Below are positions 46,101 through 57,714 of a DNA stretch of 64,000 nucleotides, one piece after another. The notes under the pieces were generated by a model. That model made no database searches. It was not told the origin of the DNA and worked only from the letters and a program-made list of their open reading frames with translations. Position numbers and translations under genes: made by a program. This DNA is from Liquidambar formosana (taxonomy: Eukaryota > Streptophyta > Magnoliopsida > Saxifragales > Altingiaceae): contig CM077820.1 of assembly GCA_039720395.1 (NCBI GenBank), positions 11,229,338 to 11,293,337 on the forward strand, in the 5' to 3' direction. Each line of letters starts with the position of its first letter. Position 1 is the stretch's first letter.

Positions 46101-46192
46101 TTGAAGAAGAGGTAGTATGGAGTGTACCTCTTCTTGAGCATGGCTGGTTTATGGGTAAGGGGTTTTGAGTGTTTAGAGTGAGAACCAGGCAT
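43148..46192 (-). CDS. P-class pentatricopeptide-repeat protein
   Basis: One uninterrupted frame of 1014 residues, as usual for intronless plant PPR genes. The first 60 or so residues are basic and Ser/Thr/Pro-rich with few acids, fitting an organelle transit peptide. The rest is a tandem array of 35-residue helix-turn-helix repeats, about 18-20 by eye, with typical words such as YNTLIHGFFKLGLFDKG, VTYHIMISRYCKG and IAYNALLKGLCKAGRLLDA. No E, E+ or DYW editing domain follows, so it is P-class. A longer non-repeat stretch lies near residues 750-810. Such proteins bind single-stranded RNA in mitochondria or chloroplasts and affect stability, splicing or translation; the target is not predictable here. 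It resembles, from memory, the At5g62370-like group; this is tentative. Confidence 0.9.
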   Translation of the reverse strand: MPGSHSKHSKPLTHKPAMLKKRYTPYYLFFKPVRLRTLTTCPLPLDPPTISPSATAKDHKSLCLSLVDDLIRRGRLPSAQKVIQRIISSSPSVASAISAVDFATMRGMDLDSRSYGVLIGKLVSFGEHGLAEVLYSDNIVCRGIDPASELLNSMVICYCTLGKLEEAKTHFDRLIDKEFLPSKAACNALLRELCAQERVLEAFDYFIGINDSNIHLGFWYFDTLIHRLCCKGYLDEALYIFDKMRERSGYAPAVHLYKFLVYELCKRGRVEEAEFLCSEMEANVLFIDKLMYTSLIREYCRVKKMKMAMRVFLRMLKRGCDPDTYTYNTLIHGFFKLGLFDKGWLLYDWMVELGLQPNMVTYHIMISRYCKGRQADCAIMVLNNMISRNLLPSVHCFCVLIDALYEENRSLEADDLYQKMLDSGVVPDHVLFFILMKRYPGHELLLAKKMLQEIARYGCGFEPSLLSSPTRTFNQEIELLIVEIVRRNKNLANVAFGIFISALCVEKNAEVSMLCMEKMLGLGCRPLLSTCNSLIKCLFQEGLVENAKSLINDLQNWGMVPNLETYLIMVNEHCNQRDLASAFDVLDQMDDRGLRPGVAIYDSIIGCLSTEKRIFEAEIMFKRMLEAGVDPDEVVYITMINGYSKNGRAFEARQLFDKMIEHGIEPSSRAYTALINGLVKKNMTEKAYLYLDRMLEDGFVPDTVLYTSLINQFLRKGELEFTCRLIDLMERSKIECDLVTWIVLVNGFCRNINRITTRRPILANRNSNRGRDMLFHLLEQNAQERRENILSISTNSSKEITFFALKLVWKIKDSRFMPNLYLYNGMISGFCRAGKMPEAYCRLGLMQKQDICLNQVTFTILIDGHIRSGDIDRAIELFNKMNLVGCAPDKIAYNALLKGLCKAGRLLDALSLSFSMHKRGFFPNKASCEFLLNSLCASCLSMDAFNIFEEMLAHHFVPCRYNYNWLLCILCEDNKLHEAQIVHDMMLKIKRGRSLDEVTKELLLEACYKQREVD

Positions 46193-47678
46193 TTTTGGGA
46201 TTGACCCAGTTGAAAAGATTGAGAATTTTCATTTCTGTGGAGGGGAGAAGGAGCAGTCAGTGTAATTGCGGCGATGGGAAGTGGAACTAAACCCCTAACT
46301 TGGATGAGGTTTAAAACCCAGCCGGTTTATTTTACCGGGAATGAGACACAAGTAGGGTTTTTAAGGTCTGAAAGACTGAAACTTGAAAGTCGAAACCGTT
46401 GATCATGGATGTACATGGACCCTTTACTTGTGCGCGCCCAGTTCACCAAATAACCAAGGCCCCATGGTTCAGTCGTTAGTGCTCTCCCCTTATCGGGTAG
46501 GAAGATTTTAGGTTTATGGTAAAAAGGATGGACTAACCTTCATGTAACTTAAGGCCCGTTAGACCCTCCTTCGAACAAAAAAACAGTTGACCAATGCTTG
46601 TACTTTGTGGGAATTAGAATAGTTTAAATCCTTGGCAGAATGTAACTCCACTCCACCGTCTACAATATGCTGGTTGGATTTGGGCCACAAGGTATCTGGA
46701 CTTTCAAGCTGATTAATTTTCAAACACTATCGAGTAAAATCGTCGTTCGCTCTGCATCAATTAACATCCAAAAAAACTAAGTGGCCATACTGACTTAGGT
46801 ACCAAGATTAGATAGATGAGAGCGTTAAGAGTAGTTTATAAGTAGGGTTTCACGTCTTTAGAGTTGTCTAGACTTTTAAAGTGTAGTGTGCCTATTAGTC
46901 TAACTGTTCCATCTCATGGGGTTGCGTGGAGTTAGTATCATGGCATGTTTAACTTTAAAAAAATGAAAAATGATATTGATCCCTAAAATATATATATATA
47001 TATCCATATATTTTGCTTTAATGATGTGGCTGTTTATGGGGCACTCATTTAAAAAACACCAAAAATCCAAGTGGTGATGTGGTTGTTGTCACATTAGTAG
47101 GGAATAAAATTAAAGATAAAATTTAGAGATGAATAGCACTGCTCTTAAAAAATTAACTTAGGATACTCTCAAATTTAATTAGATACACTCATACTTTTTT
47201 TATAATATATCTATATAAAATTCTAGGTAATATGTATTTTCACCCTAACTAGTTATTAAATTTGCCCCTAGGAGATTGGTTGAGTGATCAGGCATTGGGT
47301 GTGTTTTTTTAGAGGTCATTATTTTAACTTCTTGCAGTTATCTGTGAGTATGGAGCATCTCATGACATGGACCATTAGAAGATTGGTTTAGACGCAAACC
47401 TCGATGAGAGTAAAACCTGGGATACTCCAAATCGAGAATTAAAAACAACTAAGTATTACATTATTAAACCTTTTTTCTTTCTTGTCTGCATATTATTAAG
47501 CACATAAAAACATGTCCTAAGCCTAGCTCACCGTGGGCTTGAAATGGCAACCCATTTAGATGTTGGCACGTACTGAGAGTCCTAAGAAAGCAATCATTCA
47601 TGTTAATTGGCCGGTTAATGGACCATGGTGGCCCGATGGGCTAATAAACAGACAGACTACCCCTAGAATTAATGAGCG
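46193..47678. other. 5' flank of the PPR gene and intergenic DNA
   Basis: The promoter of the PPR gene must lie at the left end, but no clear TATA box is seen. 46447-46575 has a tRNA-like start (ATGGTTCAGTCGTTAGTGC) that may be an old SINE. The rest holds no recognised feature. Confidence 0.45.
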
Positions 47679-47859
47679 TAAGGGTTTAAAATTGGTGTCA
47701 GGCGCATTGAGACTGCAAACAAAGTCTGCTTGGCTAAGTTTAACTAGAACATTGCTCATGAAACCAAACCTTGGGCTCAACTTCTTAAGGCCAAATATCA
47801 TTGGGGTAAGAGAAATCATAATATGTTAACTAGTAAGAGTTTTTGTGTTTGGGGAGGGA

Positions 47860-50800
47860 GAGGGCCGGTTCTGAGTTAGTTGGGGCCCTAGGCGAACTCT
47901 TTAAATGGGGCTCTCTTTCTTTTATATATATTCCCAAAAAAAAAAAAAAAATTTCTAAATATCCAAAAAAAAAAATCCTACTACCAAGTACTAATACAAA
48001 GTTTGTTTGTATATAAAATTACTAAAATTTGCTTTTATAGATTAAAATGACAAAATATGATTACAAAAACTTATAAAGATAGAATACATATAACATACTT
48101 CTTGCTTCATAATTGAGCAAAATCGATTTTTACAACACTAAAAAGAAAAAAAAACAAATGCCAAATAAAATCTAAAGCTATAATATCAAAAGAAATTAAT
48201 CAATTACAACAAAGTGTTATTTAAACATTACTCTTCTTGCATTTTTAGAAGCAAAATTATTAATTAAGCTAGTATAATCATGCTTTCTACCATATCCTTT
48301 TCAATAGATATTATAGCCAATCCAGTCAATTTTTCTTGTGACATGGTTGAACGAAGGTAAGATTTGATCAACTTCAACTTTGAAAAACTTCTTTCTGCAG
48401 AGGCAACTGTAATTGCTATAGTCAACAATATCCTGTAAGCAATCCAAGCATTTGGGAAACAACCATCCATTTCTTTCAAATAGTTCTATATTTGAATTGG
48501 ATTTTTTATATCTGTAGGTAAAAATTCTTTCAAGACCTTTAATTCTGAAAATAAATCTCTCCCATTAATATCAAAATGCTCAACATGTTTCAAAGAATCT
48601 TCAAGGGTCATACAATTTGTTTTCAAACTTTCATCATCAAAAGAATTTAACTTATTCAAATCAAACAAAAATCCAAAGTTTTGTTCATATGCTTCAAATT
48701 GTTCAAACCTACACTTGAGAGAAGAAAGAGTTTGATCTACTATATATAAGAAGTAATTAATTCTGAAGGACTCTTTAACTAACAATGTCACCTCTTCACT
48801 AACATTCTCATCAAATTGTTTCTTTCTACGAATGCTACGTTTTTCAGTAAATATATGGTCAATTCCCAGTGTAGCTGCGACTTTCATAGCCTTACTCTTG
48901 GCTTGATTAAATCCAGTTTCTCTATACCTTTCAAAAAAGGTTATGAGCTCTTTTAACTGTTGTAGGGCAACATTGATATGCATATCTTTGGATTGAAAGA
49001 CCTTGCTAACAATATTGACAGCAAACAATAGATCATGCCAAAAAATCATACCAAACAAGAACTCAAAATTCTCAATTTCATGTATCACTAAAGAATCGGC
49101 TTTACTTTTTGCGTTTGAATCTTCTCTAGAATTTGCCAATTGAATTAAAGCTTCTCTTATTTGTGGAGTTTGGTACCTTATTGCTTTAATACTTTCAACT
49201 CAACTTTCCCACCGTGTTTGTGACAACGGCTTAACTGTGAGACCCCCAACATTATCTTTGAAAACTTTCCACCGCTTTGTAGAAGACGCAAACAATATAT
49301 ATATACGTTGTACCACTCCAAAAAAACGTTATAGCTTTATGACAAGAGTTAGCCATATCACAAAGTACAAGATTAAGATTATGACAACCACATGGGGTAT
49401 AGAATGCTCTAAGATTTATTTTGAGTAGTCTATTCTGCACACCTTTGTTTTTTCCTTTCATATTCGAGCCATGCATTGTCATATCCTTGTCCTCTTGCAT
49501 CACTAATATCAAGTTTAAGACTTCTCAATACTTCTTCAAGTATGCTAAAAAGACCCTACCCCGATGTATCATCCACTTTTATAAATTCTAAAAAGAACTC
49601 TTCAACTTTTATTGAACTTGCTAGAACATCAACACAACGTATTATAAAAGACATTTGTTCTTCGTGACTTACATCTGGAGTACAATCAATTATAACTGAA
49701 AAATATTTTGCTTCTTTAATTCTTTTAACAATTGTACTTTTGATCTCACCCGCCAACATTTGTATCAATGCATTTTGAATATAGTGACTAAGATAATGGT
49801 AATGAATTTCTTTCTTTTCAATACGTCGAAGGTGTTCTTGCATTATTGAATCAAATTCAGCAATCATTTCAATTAGGCTTAAAAATTTTTCATTGTTCTC
49901 TGTATAAACCTTCTCACTATCTCCACGAAATGCTAACTTATTTTTAGCAAGAGTTTTCACAACAGCAAGTATCTTTACTAATACCTGTCTCCAGTGTTTT
50001 TTCTCTTTATTGATTTGTTCTTGCACATGTTTATCATTTGTTTCATTATTTTTCAATCTCATTTCCAAGTCAATCCATTTACTCATGAAGTTAATGTGTG
50101 CATCAGAAGTTTCATAAGTCTTAAGCCTATCAGCAAGGTTATGCCAATCATTATACCCGCTATTAATTAGCTGAGATTTGGTTGAGCATTCATTAAACAA
50201 CTTACAACAAAAGCAAAATACTTTATTCAAAGAATCCGAATATACAAGCCATATCCTCTCATGCTCCTCCCGATTTGATAAAATTCGAATATAATGTTTA
50301 GGATCGAAATGCCTACCACCATCATTTTTAGGATCGACTCTTATAGGACCTCTTTCTACTAGTAAATCTCTTAAATTTTGATCAATCTTCTTCCAAGTAC
50401 CAGGATCATTGATGTTTATGAAATCTTCATTATCATCCCCAATTGTACAATGATCAGGTTCTTCATTCATCACATTTTCATGTTGTTCATTTAAATGTTA
50501 TTCATTTTCATTCTCACCACTATGTTCCTCATTTACCAAATCTTCAATTTTATTGTCAGAACTTTCTCTTGGTTTGCTACTAATAAAATACCTATTAATA
50601 GATCCTACCAGAGATTGAGTTAATTCTTCAACATTTTTTCTCTTTTTCCTTTTTTCACATCCAGATGGATACTTTCTAGAAGCTATGATTATATAATCAA
50701 TCCAAATTATGGACAAAGATAAATAAAAGATTAAAAGTAGAATAAGAAAAGTGCTTATCAATTTGGCGGTTGTGCCGAATTGCCAAAGTGCTGATTGGCC

Positions 50801-51000
50801 TGATTGGCTGATCCTAGTTTTCTATTGTGCTCTGGCTCAATGCTTTGGGCCCCTACAATATTCCAAAAGAGCAAAATTTACTAAAATTGTAACTTATAAG
50901 AATATAATGAAACTATGAATTTATGAAAGAATGAATTAATTAAACCTAAATAGGAAATACCCAATTTATCAAAATATCGAATCTTCAAAGAAGCTATTCA

Positions 51001-51034
<34 letters not shown>

Positions 51035-51579
51035 CACCCACCCAAAAAGGGACTAAGGAGTGTCCTGTGTCTGAGTAGCGAGCGGAGGAGGCGATTGGCG
51101 AGGAGTCGAGGACTTGTTGACTTGAGATCCTAACTCTTAAGGACTGAGGAGTTGAGGAATGAGGAGACTGGAGAGTGGAGAGACCGGGAGAGAGTGAGAT
51201 TGTGAGAGACAGAAAGAGACGTTGTGAATGGGGAGGACTGGAGGAGATGAGCAAGGGAGGAGATGAGAGACAAAGAGAGACGCTGTGAATGGGGAGCCTC
51301 TTAGATCTCAGATCTGAGATCTAAATGCAAAACCCCTTTGATTCCCGTGTAATATATATATATTAGTTTTTGACCTTTTGGGCTGAAATTGGGTTTGGTA
51401 GAATGAAGCCCTTTTACTTAAGAGAGGAGAACTGTCCAACTGGAGAAGCTTTTTCTTTGGGCTGATTTTTGGGCTTTGATAACTAGTAAAGGGGATAAGT
51501 ATTTGGGGGCCCTTTTTTTTAGCCCAAAATAGAGGGCCCCAAGCGACTGCTTTGCTTGCCTGGGCCCGAACCGGGCCTG
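47860..51579 (-). mobile_element. Degraded hAT-type DNA transposon nested in the LINE
   Basis: The ends are GAGGGCCGGTTC on the left and GAACCGGGCCTG on the right (inverted, imperfect). The 8-bp TSD is GGGAGGGA (47852-47859) against TGGAAGGA (51580-51587), 6 of 8 matching. 8-bp TSDs and terminal CAGGGCC-like repeats are typical of hAT. The transposase remnant lies on the minus strand. The 5' part (50762-51579) is non-coding, with an (ATA)n run near 51001 and TIR-proximal GC-rich DNA. Confidence 0.85.
48264..50761 (-). pseudogene. hAT transposase remnant (ZMYM1/TTF-type)
   Basis: Read on the minus strand: an N-terminal basic part (KRKKRKNVEELTQS ... INRYF), a stop at 50498-50500, then a TTF-type zinc finger and DUF4371-like region (DPKHYIRILSNREEHERIWLVYS, CFCCKLF; 49556-50473). 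A frameshift follows, then the GSNMKGKNKGVQNRLL ... FYTPCGCHNLNLVLCDMA core (49252-49512), then another shift. A helical stretch (48486-49139) ends in a TAG. Last comes the hAT dimerisation domain ASAERSFSKLKLIKSYLRS, then MSQEKLTGLAIISIE (48264-48479). The catalytic Asp of DNGSN appears replaced (MHGSN). It is clearly inactive. The start is uncertain; the first exon may be spliced. Confidence 0.85.
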
Positions 51580-53029
51580 TGGAAGGATAAAAAAAGGCTT
51601 TAATACCTTCCAAAAATGCACGAAGTGGAATGTTAAGAATGGACATATAATTAACTTCTGGATTGATAAATGGAATGGCTAAGGGGTCATTAGGAATTGC
51701 ATTGGGGGTCCTCTTACCGTGGGGGAAGACACTACCAAAATTTGTGACCTTATTAATAAAGATGGGGAATGGAAATTTGATGGGCTGTCTTTTGTGCTCC
51801 CTTGTACTATCCTTGATTTAATTGGTCCTCTTCCTATTCTTTGTTTTGCTAATGGGGATGACTGTATTTCTTAGAATGAGTCTATATCTGGAAAATTCTG
51901 CTCTAAATCTACTTATAACCTCGCCAACAATTCCCCTGGATGTGATTCTCCTAATCACATTTGGACTAAAATATAGAACATCAACACTTTACGAAAAATT
52001 TAAAATTTCTTATGGCTTTGCTGCCAAAAGAAAATTGCATGTAATGAGGTCTTGTTTAAGTTGCATATCACCTTTTCTAACCTCTACCCCATTTGCTTTA
52101 ATGAATCGAAAACAGTTGAGCACATTTTGAGAGATTGTGAGTATGCTAGGGAATTTTGGGCTATGGTCCACCCGAATACTCTATCTAACAGTGATTTATC
52201 CCTGGATGCATGGATTCTCCATAGTGTGAGTGGCAAAATTAAGGATTTGGATAGACAAATACCTCATTTTATCATGTTTCCTTTTGCATGTTGGGCCTTG
52301 TGCCAGAACAGAAACAAATTCGTGTTTGAACAGAATATGTTAGTGCCTAAGGATAATTGTGAGGCCATTCTTATCAAAGCCACAGAATGCTTATATTTTT
52401 CTGGGAAATTCAAGTCCCCAAGTCAATCTAGGCGGATCATGGTGAAGTGGGAGCCTCCTACTAATCCGTTTTACAAATTTAATACGGATTGATCCTCTAT
52501 GGGTAATCTAGGGAAAGTAAGTGTTGGGGGGCTAATTAGAGATAATTTGGGTCAGTGGATCAAAGGCTATTCTCGTAAGCTAGAGACTACTACTAGCATT
52601 GAAGCTGAAATTTGGGGACTTCGTGATGGCCTTGAACTTGCACTAAAATGTAACATTAGGAAACTTTATGTTGATATTGATGCAAGTGCAGCTATCACCC
52701 TTATTCAGAGTGAGATTTCTCAGGCTCACCTATAGAGTTTTGTGATTTTTCACTACAAGTGGCTCATGGACAGATTTGAGGAGATACATCTACAACACAA
52801 GTTTCGGGAATCAAACAAATGTGCTGACTTTCTGGCTTGTAAGGGAGCAAATTTTGATTATAATTGTAATATTTTTTATGAACCACCAATATGGTTAGTT
52901 GATCAGCTTGATGCGAATTGTAAGGGTGTCACTTACCCCAGGGATGTTGTATTTTCTGCGCCTTAATGCTATTATAGTATCCATTTCACCAAAAAAAAAA
53001 AGGAAAAAAAAAATAAGGGTTTAAAATTG

Positions 53030-54271
53030 AAATCAAATAAGACATTCCCAAATGTTCTCAAATAATTCAAAAATTTCCTCGTGTGGTCCAGTTGAATTTA
53101 ACCAAACTATTTCATAGGCTTGATATTATTATGCATTTTTATTTTTGGGTAAATTTACATTATTATGATTTTTTTTGGGTAAATAATAACATAAACTAAA
53201 AAAATGATACTCCATATTATTATGTTATTGTCCAAAACATCCATTAATTATCATGATTTTTATTATGGACTAATCTCTGAAGAAGGCCCAACATCGTCCT
53301 TGGGCATACACTGGTATACGTATACCATGTTACAAATCCGATTACAGTAATTGGAATTGTTTTACGAGAAATTATTCCATGTACCGGGCATAATTGGTCA
53401 CTATGGCATTACATTCATCAAGAAATTCTCACAAATAGGTACCAAATATTTAATCATTCTATTTCCACTCTTTGACACTTCATTTGTTCTTGTCTTATAG
53501 CCATAATATTATCGATTAATTCTCAGAATAGCTAGTGCATATTTAATCATTTTATTTCCACTCTTTCACCCTTTATTTGTTCTCATTTCTTATTCATATT
53601 ATTATAGCCATAATTGATACTATTATTTTGAAGGAGACATGTAAACCAATATGCAATCATAATTTAACCTGTTGCGCGATTATTTACTTTTAGGTAAGAG
53701 TTTTCCATTAGAAAAGCGTCAACCACAATGGACACTAAAAACACTAAAAACACAATCATTTTGCATCATTTTACTAAGTCCTTTTTTCCCCCTCTTTTTT
53801 TTTTTTTTTTTGGTGGGGGAGCAATTAACACATTCATCACAAAGTTTATACAACGTGTGCGCGCCAAAAAGTCCATGATGCATGATTTGCATCTGGTTGA
53901 CAAATCCTCCGCGAAATCATTCAGTCGCGCCAAAAAAGCGCTGGTCTAGGCCGGGGTTTATTTACATCAACAGGGCTATTGTTTGAATGATTTCTCACAA
54001 GTTGAAGTCTTTCCATTTTAATTCCCCACAATTCTATGCTTGATTTTATTTTTGTTTTCATTTTTTGGGGTCAAAAGGTGTGTGTGTCAAATCATGAGCC
54101 CATGCAAGTTTTCTTCTTAAAACCTTTGAATTGGTGCATCGGCATCTCGCTCCTCAAATTTTTTTTCATTCATTCCGCCATTCCTTTCTTCTGTGAGGTT
54201 TTTAGTACAGGTTGGACTATTATACATATATATCTCAGTGTGATCAATTGCATCCTTATAAAAAATAGTAA
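53030..54271. other. Intergenic, nothing coding
   Basis: Contains T18 followed by GGTGGGGGAG near 53793-53820. No gene or complete element is seen. Confidence 0.55.
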
Positions 54272-54280
54272 TAATAATAA

Positions 54281-54636
54281 GGGTAAATTGCAGATAACCC
54301 CCCTGAAGTATGAGGGGGTTAGCAGAAAATCCCCCTTATGTTTTAATTTTGTCAATGTGCCTCTCTTATATTTTAATTTTTGTCAATGTGCCCCACCGTC
54401 ATTCACCGTTGATGAAATTTAACGAAAATTAATCACGTGGCTATACACGTGATACTGTTAATGGACCCATGTCGCCCAAAATCACCAGTACCCTTACCAG
54501 CATCATAACCAATTAGGTAACCATCGACAATTGGTTTTGTCTCCAATTGAACTAGGGGGCACATTAATAAAATTAAAACATAAGAGGGGTTATCTGTTGA
54601 CCTCCTCATACTTCAAGGGTTTTCTGTAATTTACCC
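54281..54636. mobile_element. MITE of GGGTAAATT family, copy 1
   Basis: The ends are GGGTAAATTGCAGATAAC and the complement of GGGTAAATTACAGAAAAC. The TSD is TAATAATAA (54272-54280) against TAATAACAA (54637-54645), 8 of 9. The interior is shared with copy 2 at 57375 (TCACGTG, CACGTGATACT, CCAATTGAACTAGGG). The 9-bp TSD suggests the Mutator superfamily. Confidence 0.82.
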
Positions 54637-54645
54637 TAATAACAA

Positions 54646-56170
54646 TGATGATGATGATGATTAATTCCAATGCAAACTCTATATATGTTGACCAAAATGA
54701 GTTTCTTTGTAAAATTGTAGTTATGGGATGCCTCAAAACCAAATGGGATTATTTAATTTCCATTTTTTTCATCTTTTTTTTTTTTTTTAATACAAATTTA
54801 GCAAAGGATTTCTTTCAAATGTAGTAGCACATCCAACATTGCATTTTGTATAAATTACCCAATCAGCATCCAAAGGATCCACATGCATATCATGCTTTAT
54901 GAATGCAATGTGCAGTCCTAAAGACACAAAAATTCGCTAATAAATGGTAAAAAATGTCTGTCATGATCTTAATTATTTTTTCCAAAAAATTTATTTTAAA
55001 AAAAATCAAAATAAGGGGCCTAGAAATATTCAGCTTGAAGCCAAAATCATAACTTGTTAGTAAGACCGACTCTCATTGCATGTGTCATGCCTCCTAATGC
55101 ATTGAAATAATGAGCCAAAAAATAAATAAATAATATTTTTCAATTTTGAAGCATCAACCACCTTGTTGGATTCTACGATAAGGTCAAATTTCGAAAGTGT
55201 TTAAGCAAAAGGTATGGATCAGATAGAGGCAATCAAACTGTCCAATCCACAGCTTTCTTGGTAAGTAGTCTCTTTAAAAAACTAGGGGATGCAATGGCTG
55301 AGCTTCGGACCAAATTGATAACAACCCAATTCAAACCTAGTCAATTTTCTTAGCCAAGTTAAATTGAGGATTAATTCAACGGTTTAACATCAACGGTGAC
55401 ATATTAGTTAGGGGTCAACATAAAGCTAACCTGCCCTTGTAACTTGATTATTAGTCATTTTAGGGATAACTAGCTTCAGATTTTAAAATTACTCCAATCA
55501 TTGATCATTCTTCGACTTGCATATGTGCTAATTAGTGCACCACATTTACTATGAATGGATTGGTTTTTACTTCCAATGCCACTCTAGTGGCATTCTCTTT
55601 ACTTGTTTAGTGAGCGATTTTGATATCAAACTTATGGAAAGGCATTGATATCCATTTGTTAATAATAGTGAGGGTTAAGGTAAGGGTAGATTTCATCGAT
55701 TGTACAGTGAAAAAATAAAAATAAAATATTGGTTTAGCTAATAGGATCCGATTTTACCAACTCCACACAAAACTATTAGATGATGGACATGTGGCTCCCC
55801 CCTCCGCAAATATATATGGATTAAGATCAATGACTACAATTTTTAACACAAATTTTTACAAAACTTATATGTGGCTTGTATTTTGCGAAACTCGATCATC
55901 CTTGAATTATATGAGTCATGGATGCCAAAAATGAAGTTCATATGAGGTTAGTTGTCATCCAATAAAAATACTTACTTCTCTAATCAATAAAAAACTCAAA
56001 TTTATGCATGACGCAGCTTTTAATCTCAGATCATTTTGATTTTTGACATGCATGGCCTATATGAGAAAGCTATCTAATTCAACAATGGATTTCACAAAAT
56101 ATGAATTACATATAGATTTTCTAAATATTTGTATAAAAACTTGTGTCCTTAGATTTGAGCCTTTATAAGA
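54646..56170. other. Intergenic, nothing recognised
   Basis: AT-rich. Inverted AT-rich repeats around 55830-56160 may be an old MITE. A 15-base match to miR396 at 55246-55260 has no hairpin partner nearby. Confidence 0.5.
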
Positions 56171-56351
56171 TGGTGATCAGGTGCGCATTAGTTTAATTAT
56201 ATAACTTATATCAACATCCGCATTGGGGGTTGTAACCTACATTAGTGAGTTATTTGGTATATTAGGCCAATGCATAAGGTACAACTTGATCTTAATGCAT
56301 GGTGCTGACATAATTTATATCAACACGTGCTAACCTAATCAGGATTGACCC
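56171..56351. mobile_element. Foldback MITE related to 21561-21732
   Basis: Shares ATAACTTATATCA, GCATTGGGGGTTGTA, ATGCATAAGGTACAACTT and ATCAACACGTGCTAACC with the earlier element. The arms are imperfect, and a TA run follows on the right. Confidence 0.65.
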
Positions 56352-56663
56352 TATATATATAAATGACCACGAGACGGTTTTTTTACACAATTTTGACGTA
56401 ATTCTTAGACCTTTGAATGCATAAGATCAAACGGTATTAAAATAAATAAAAAAATTTGAAGTGGGCAAGCTCCACTCATTATCTGACAAATCAACTCATG
56501 TCAAAATTTGTGTACAAAAATTATTTTTCCTAATCATTATGCTCTATATATAGTGAATTTTTTTATTATAAAGACATGCTTATGACAAACCATTAAGGCA
56601 TGGGTACAACCTCAAATGCACAAGGTGATACAACTTAATTATATTGGCGTGTCCTCACTTGAA

Positions 56664-56714
<51 letters not shown>

Positions 56715-57365
56715 GTATATTTATATAAACTTAGTAGATTGTCTTCTGCCCTTTTCTTCGGTGTACCCTACAAAATGATGAGTATGTACAATATCTCCGT
56801 CACATATGGGCCTATGGCCTACATGTATTCATACTCTGAGCTTGAGTATATTATGCTCCTTGCTGGTTCATTATACTCTTGAGATATTTCTGATGTTTTG
56901 GTTCCCAAACTACCCCACATAGGTTCTAGAAACTCGAGAATGTATAAACTTGATTAGTTTTGACATACTGAAAGCAAAATTATGACTAATAATTTGACTG
57001 TGATTTCCATTAGTTGCATCAATATATTCTCACGGTTTCACATCAGTTTTAATGCTTGATATTGGTAAAAGGTTAATTGAGTTGATAAGCTTAGGGATTT
57101 GAATCAAGGTTAACCTGCAATGATTTGATAGTAGAAGCACGCTTAGACGAAAAGGTTCACTCTTAAGTAGCATAAAAATGCAAAAATGCCCCTAATTAAG
57201 CCAAGGTGGTAAAGTCACGTGGCATGATCTTTGAGGCCCATGTGTCAAACCTTTTTAATTACATGCTAATCTACCGACATCTTGGTCTGAATCTGAACAC
57301 ACAAAAAAAAAAAAAAAAAAAAAAAAAAGGGAAAGAAAGAAAGAAGAAGGATGCTTGAAATTGAA
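56352..57365. other. Intergenic with (CT)n(TA)n microsatellite
   Basis: The (CT)n run is at 56668-56694, continuing into (TA)n to about 56714; a poly(A) tract of about 28 begins at 57301. Short ORFs over these repeats are not credible genes. Confidence 0.55.
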
Positions 57366-57374
57366 TAAAAATAA

Positions 57375-57705
57375 GGGTAAATTGCAGAAAACTCTGGGTT
57401 AGGTTATATTTTAATTTTGTCAATGTATTTCTCTTATATTTTAATTTTTGGCAATGCGTCTCACCATCATTCGCCGTCAATAAAAATTGACAAAAATTAG
57501 TCACGTGACTACGCACGTGATACTATTAATGGACCCATGTTGTCTAAAATCGTTGGAACTCTTGCTGAAATTATTTCTAATTGGGTGACCATCGATGATT
57601 AATTTTGTCTTCCAATTGAACTAGGGCACATTGATAAAATTAAAACATAAAAGAGGTTATCTGTTAACCCTCCCATATTTCAGGGGGATTTTTTGTGATT
57701 CACCC
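57375..57705. mobile_element. MITE of GGGTAAATT family, copy 2, with perfect 9-bp TSD
   Basis: It starts GGGTAAATTGCAGAAAAC and ends GTGATTCACCC. The TSD TAAAAATAA is exact (57366-57374 and 57706-57714). It aligns with copy 1 over nearly its full length. Confidence 0.85.
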
Positions 57706-57714
57706 TAAAAATAA

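Larger units (their letters stand above)
47695..52966 (+). pseudogene. LINE ORF2 C-terminal part: reverse transcriptase tail, zf-RVT, RNase H
   Basis: Before the hAT, the frame reads KVCLAKFN ... WAQLLKAKYHWGKRNH, the conserved region after reverse transcriptase in plant LINEs. After it come FNTFQKCTKWNVKNGH, a zf-RVT region (IFLWLCCQ-like, then CNEVLFKLH, ESKTVEHILRDCEYAREFW) and an RNase H domain (FNTD, GGLIRDNLGQW, SIEAEIWGLRDGLELAL, LYVDIDASAAITLIQ, FRESNKCADFLA). One reading frame is kept throughout, broken only by about seven nonsense codons, including 52490-52492 and 52733-52735. No frameshifts were seen. It is inactive. Confidence 0.85.
47695..53013 (+). mobile_element. 5'-truncated L1-type LINE, split by a hAT element
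   Basis: Flanked by perfect 16-bp TSDs TAAGGGTTTAAAATTG (47679-47694 and 53014-53029), with an A-rich tail at 52990-53013. Only the 3' end of ORF2 is present, about 1.6 kb once the hAT is set aside. The element covers 47695-47859 and 51588-53013 (plus one TSD copy of the hAT). Confidence 0.88.

Noticed and set aside
50994..51254. 86-codon ORF in the 5' part of the hAT element
   Set aside because: Ser/Leu-rich translation of low-complexity and (ATA)n DNA; not part of the transposase.
55246..55260. 15-base match to miR396 (TCCACAGCTTTCTTG)
   Set aside because: The 3' end of the mature sequence differs and no complementary arm is present within about 150 bp on either side, so no precursor hairpin.
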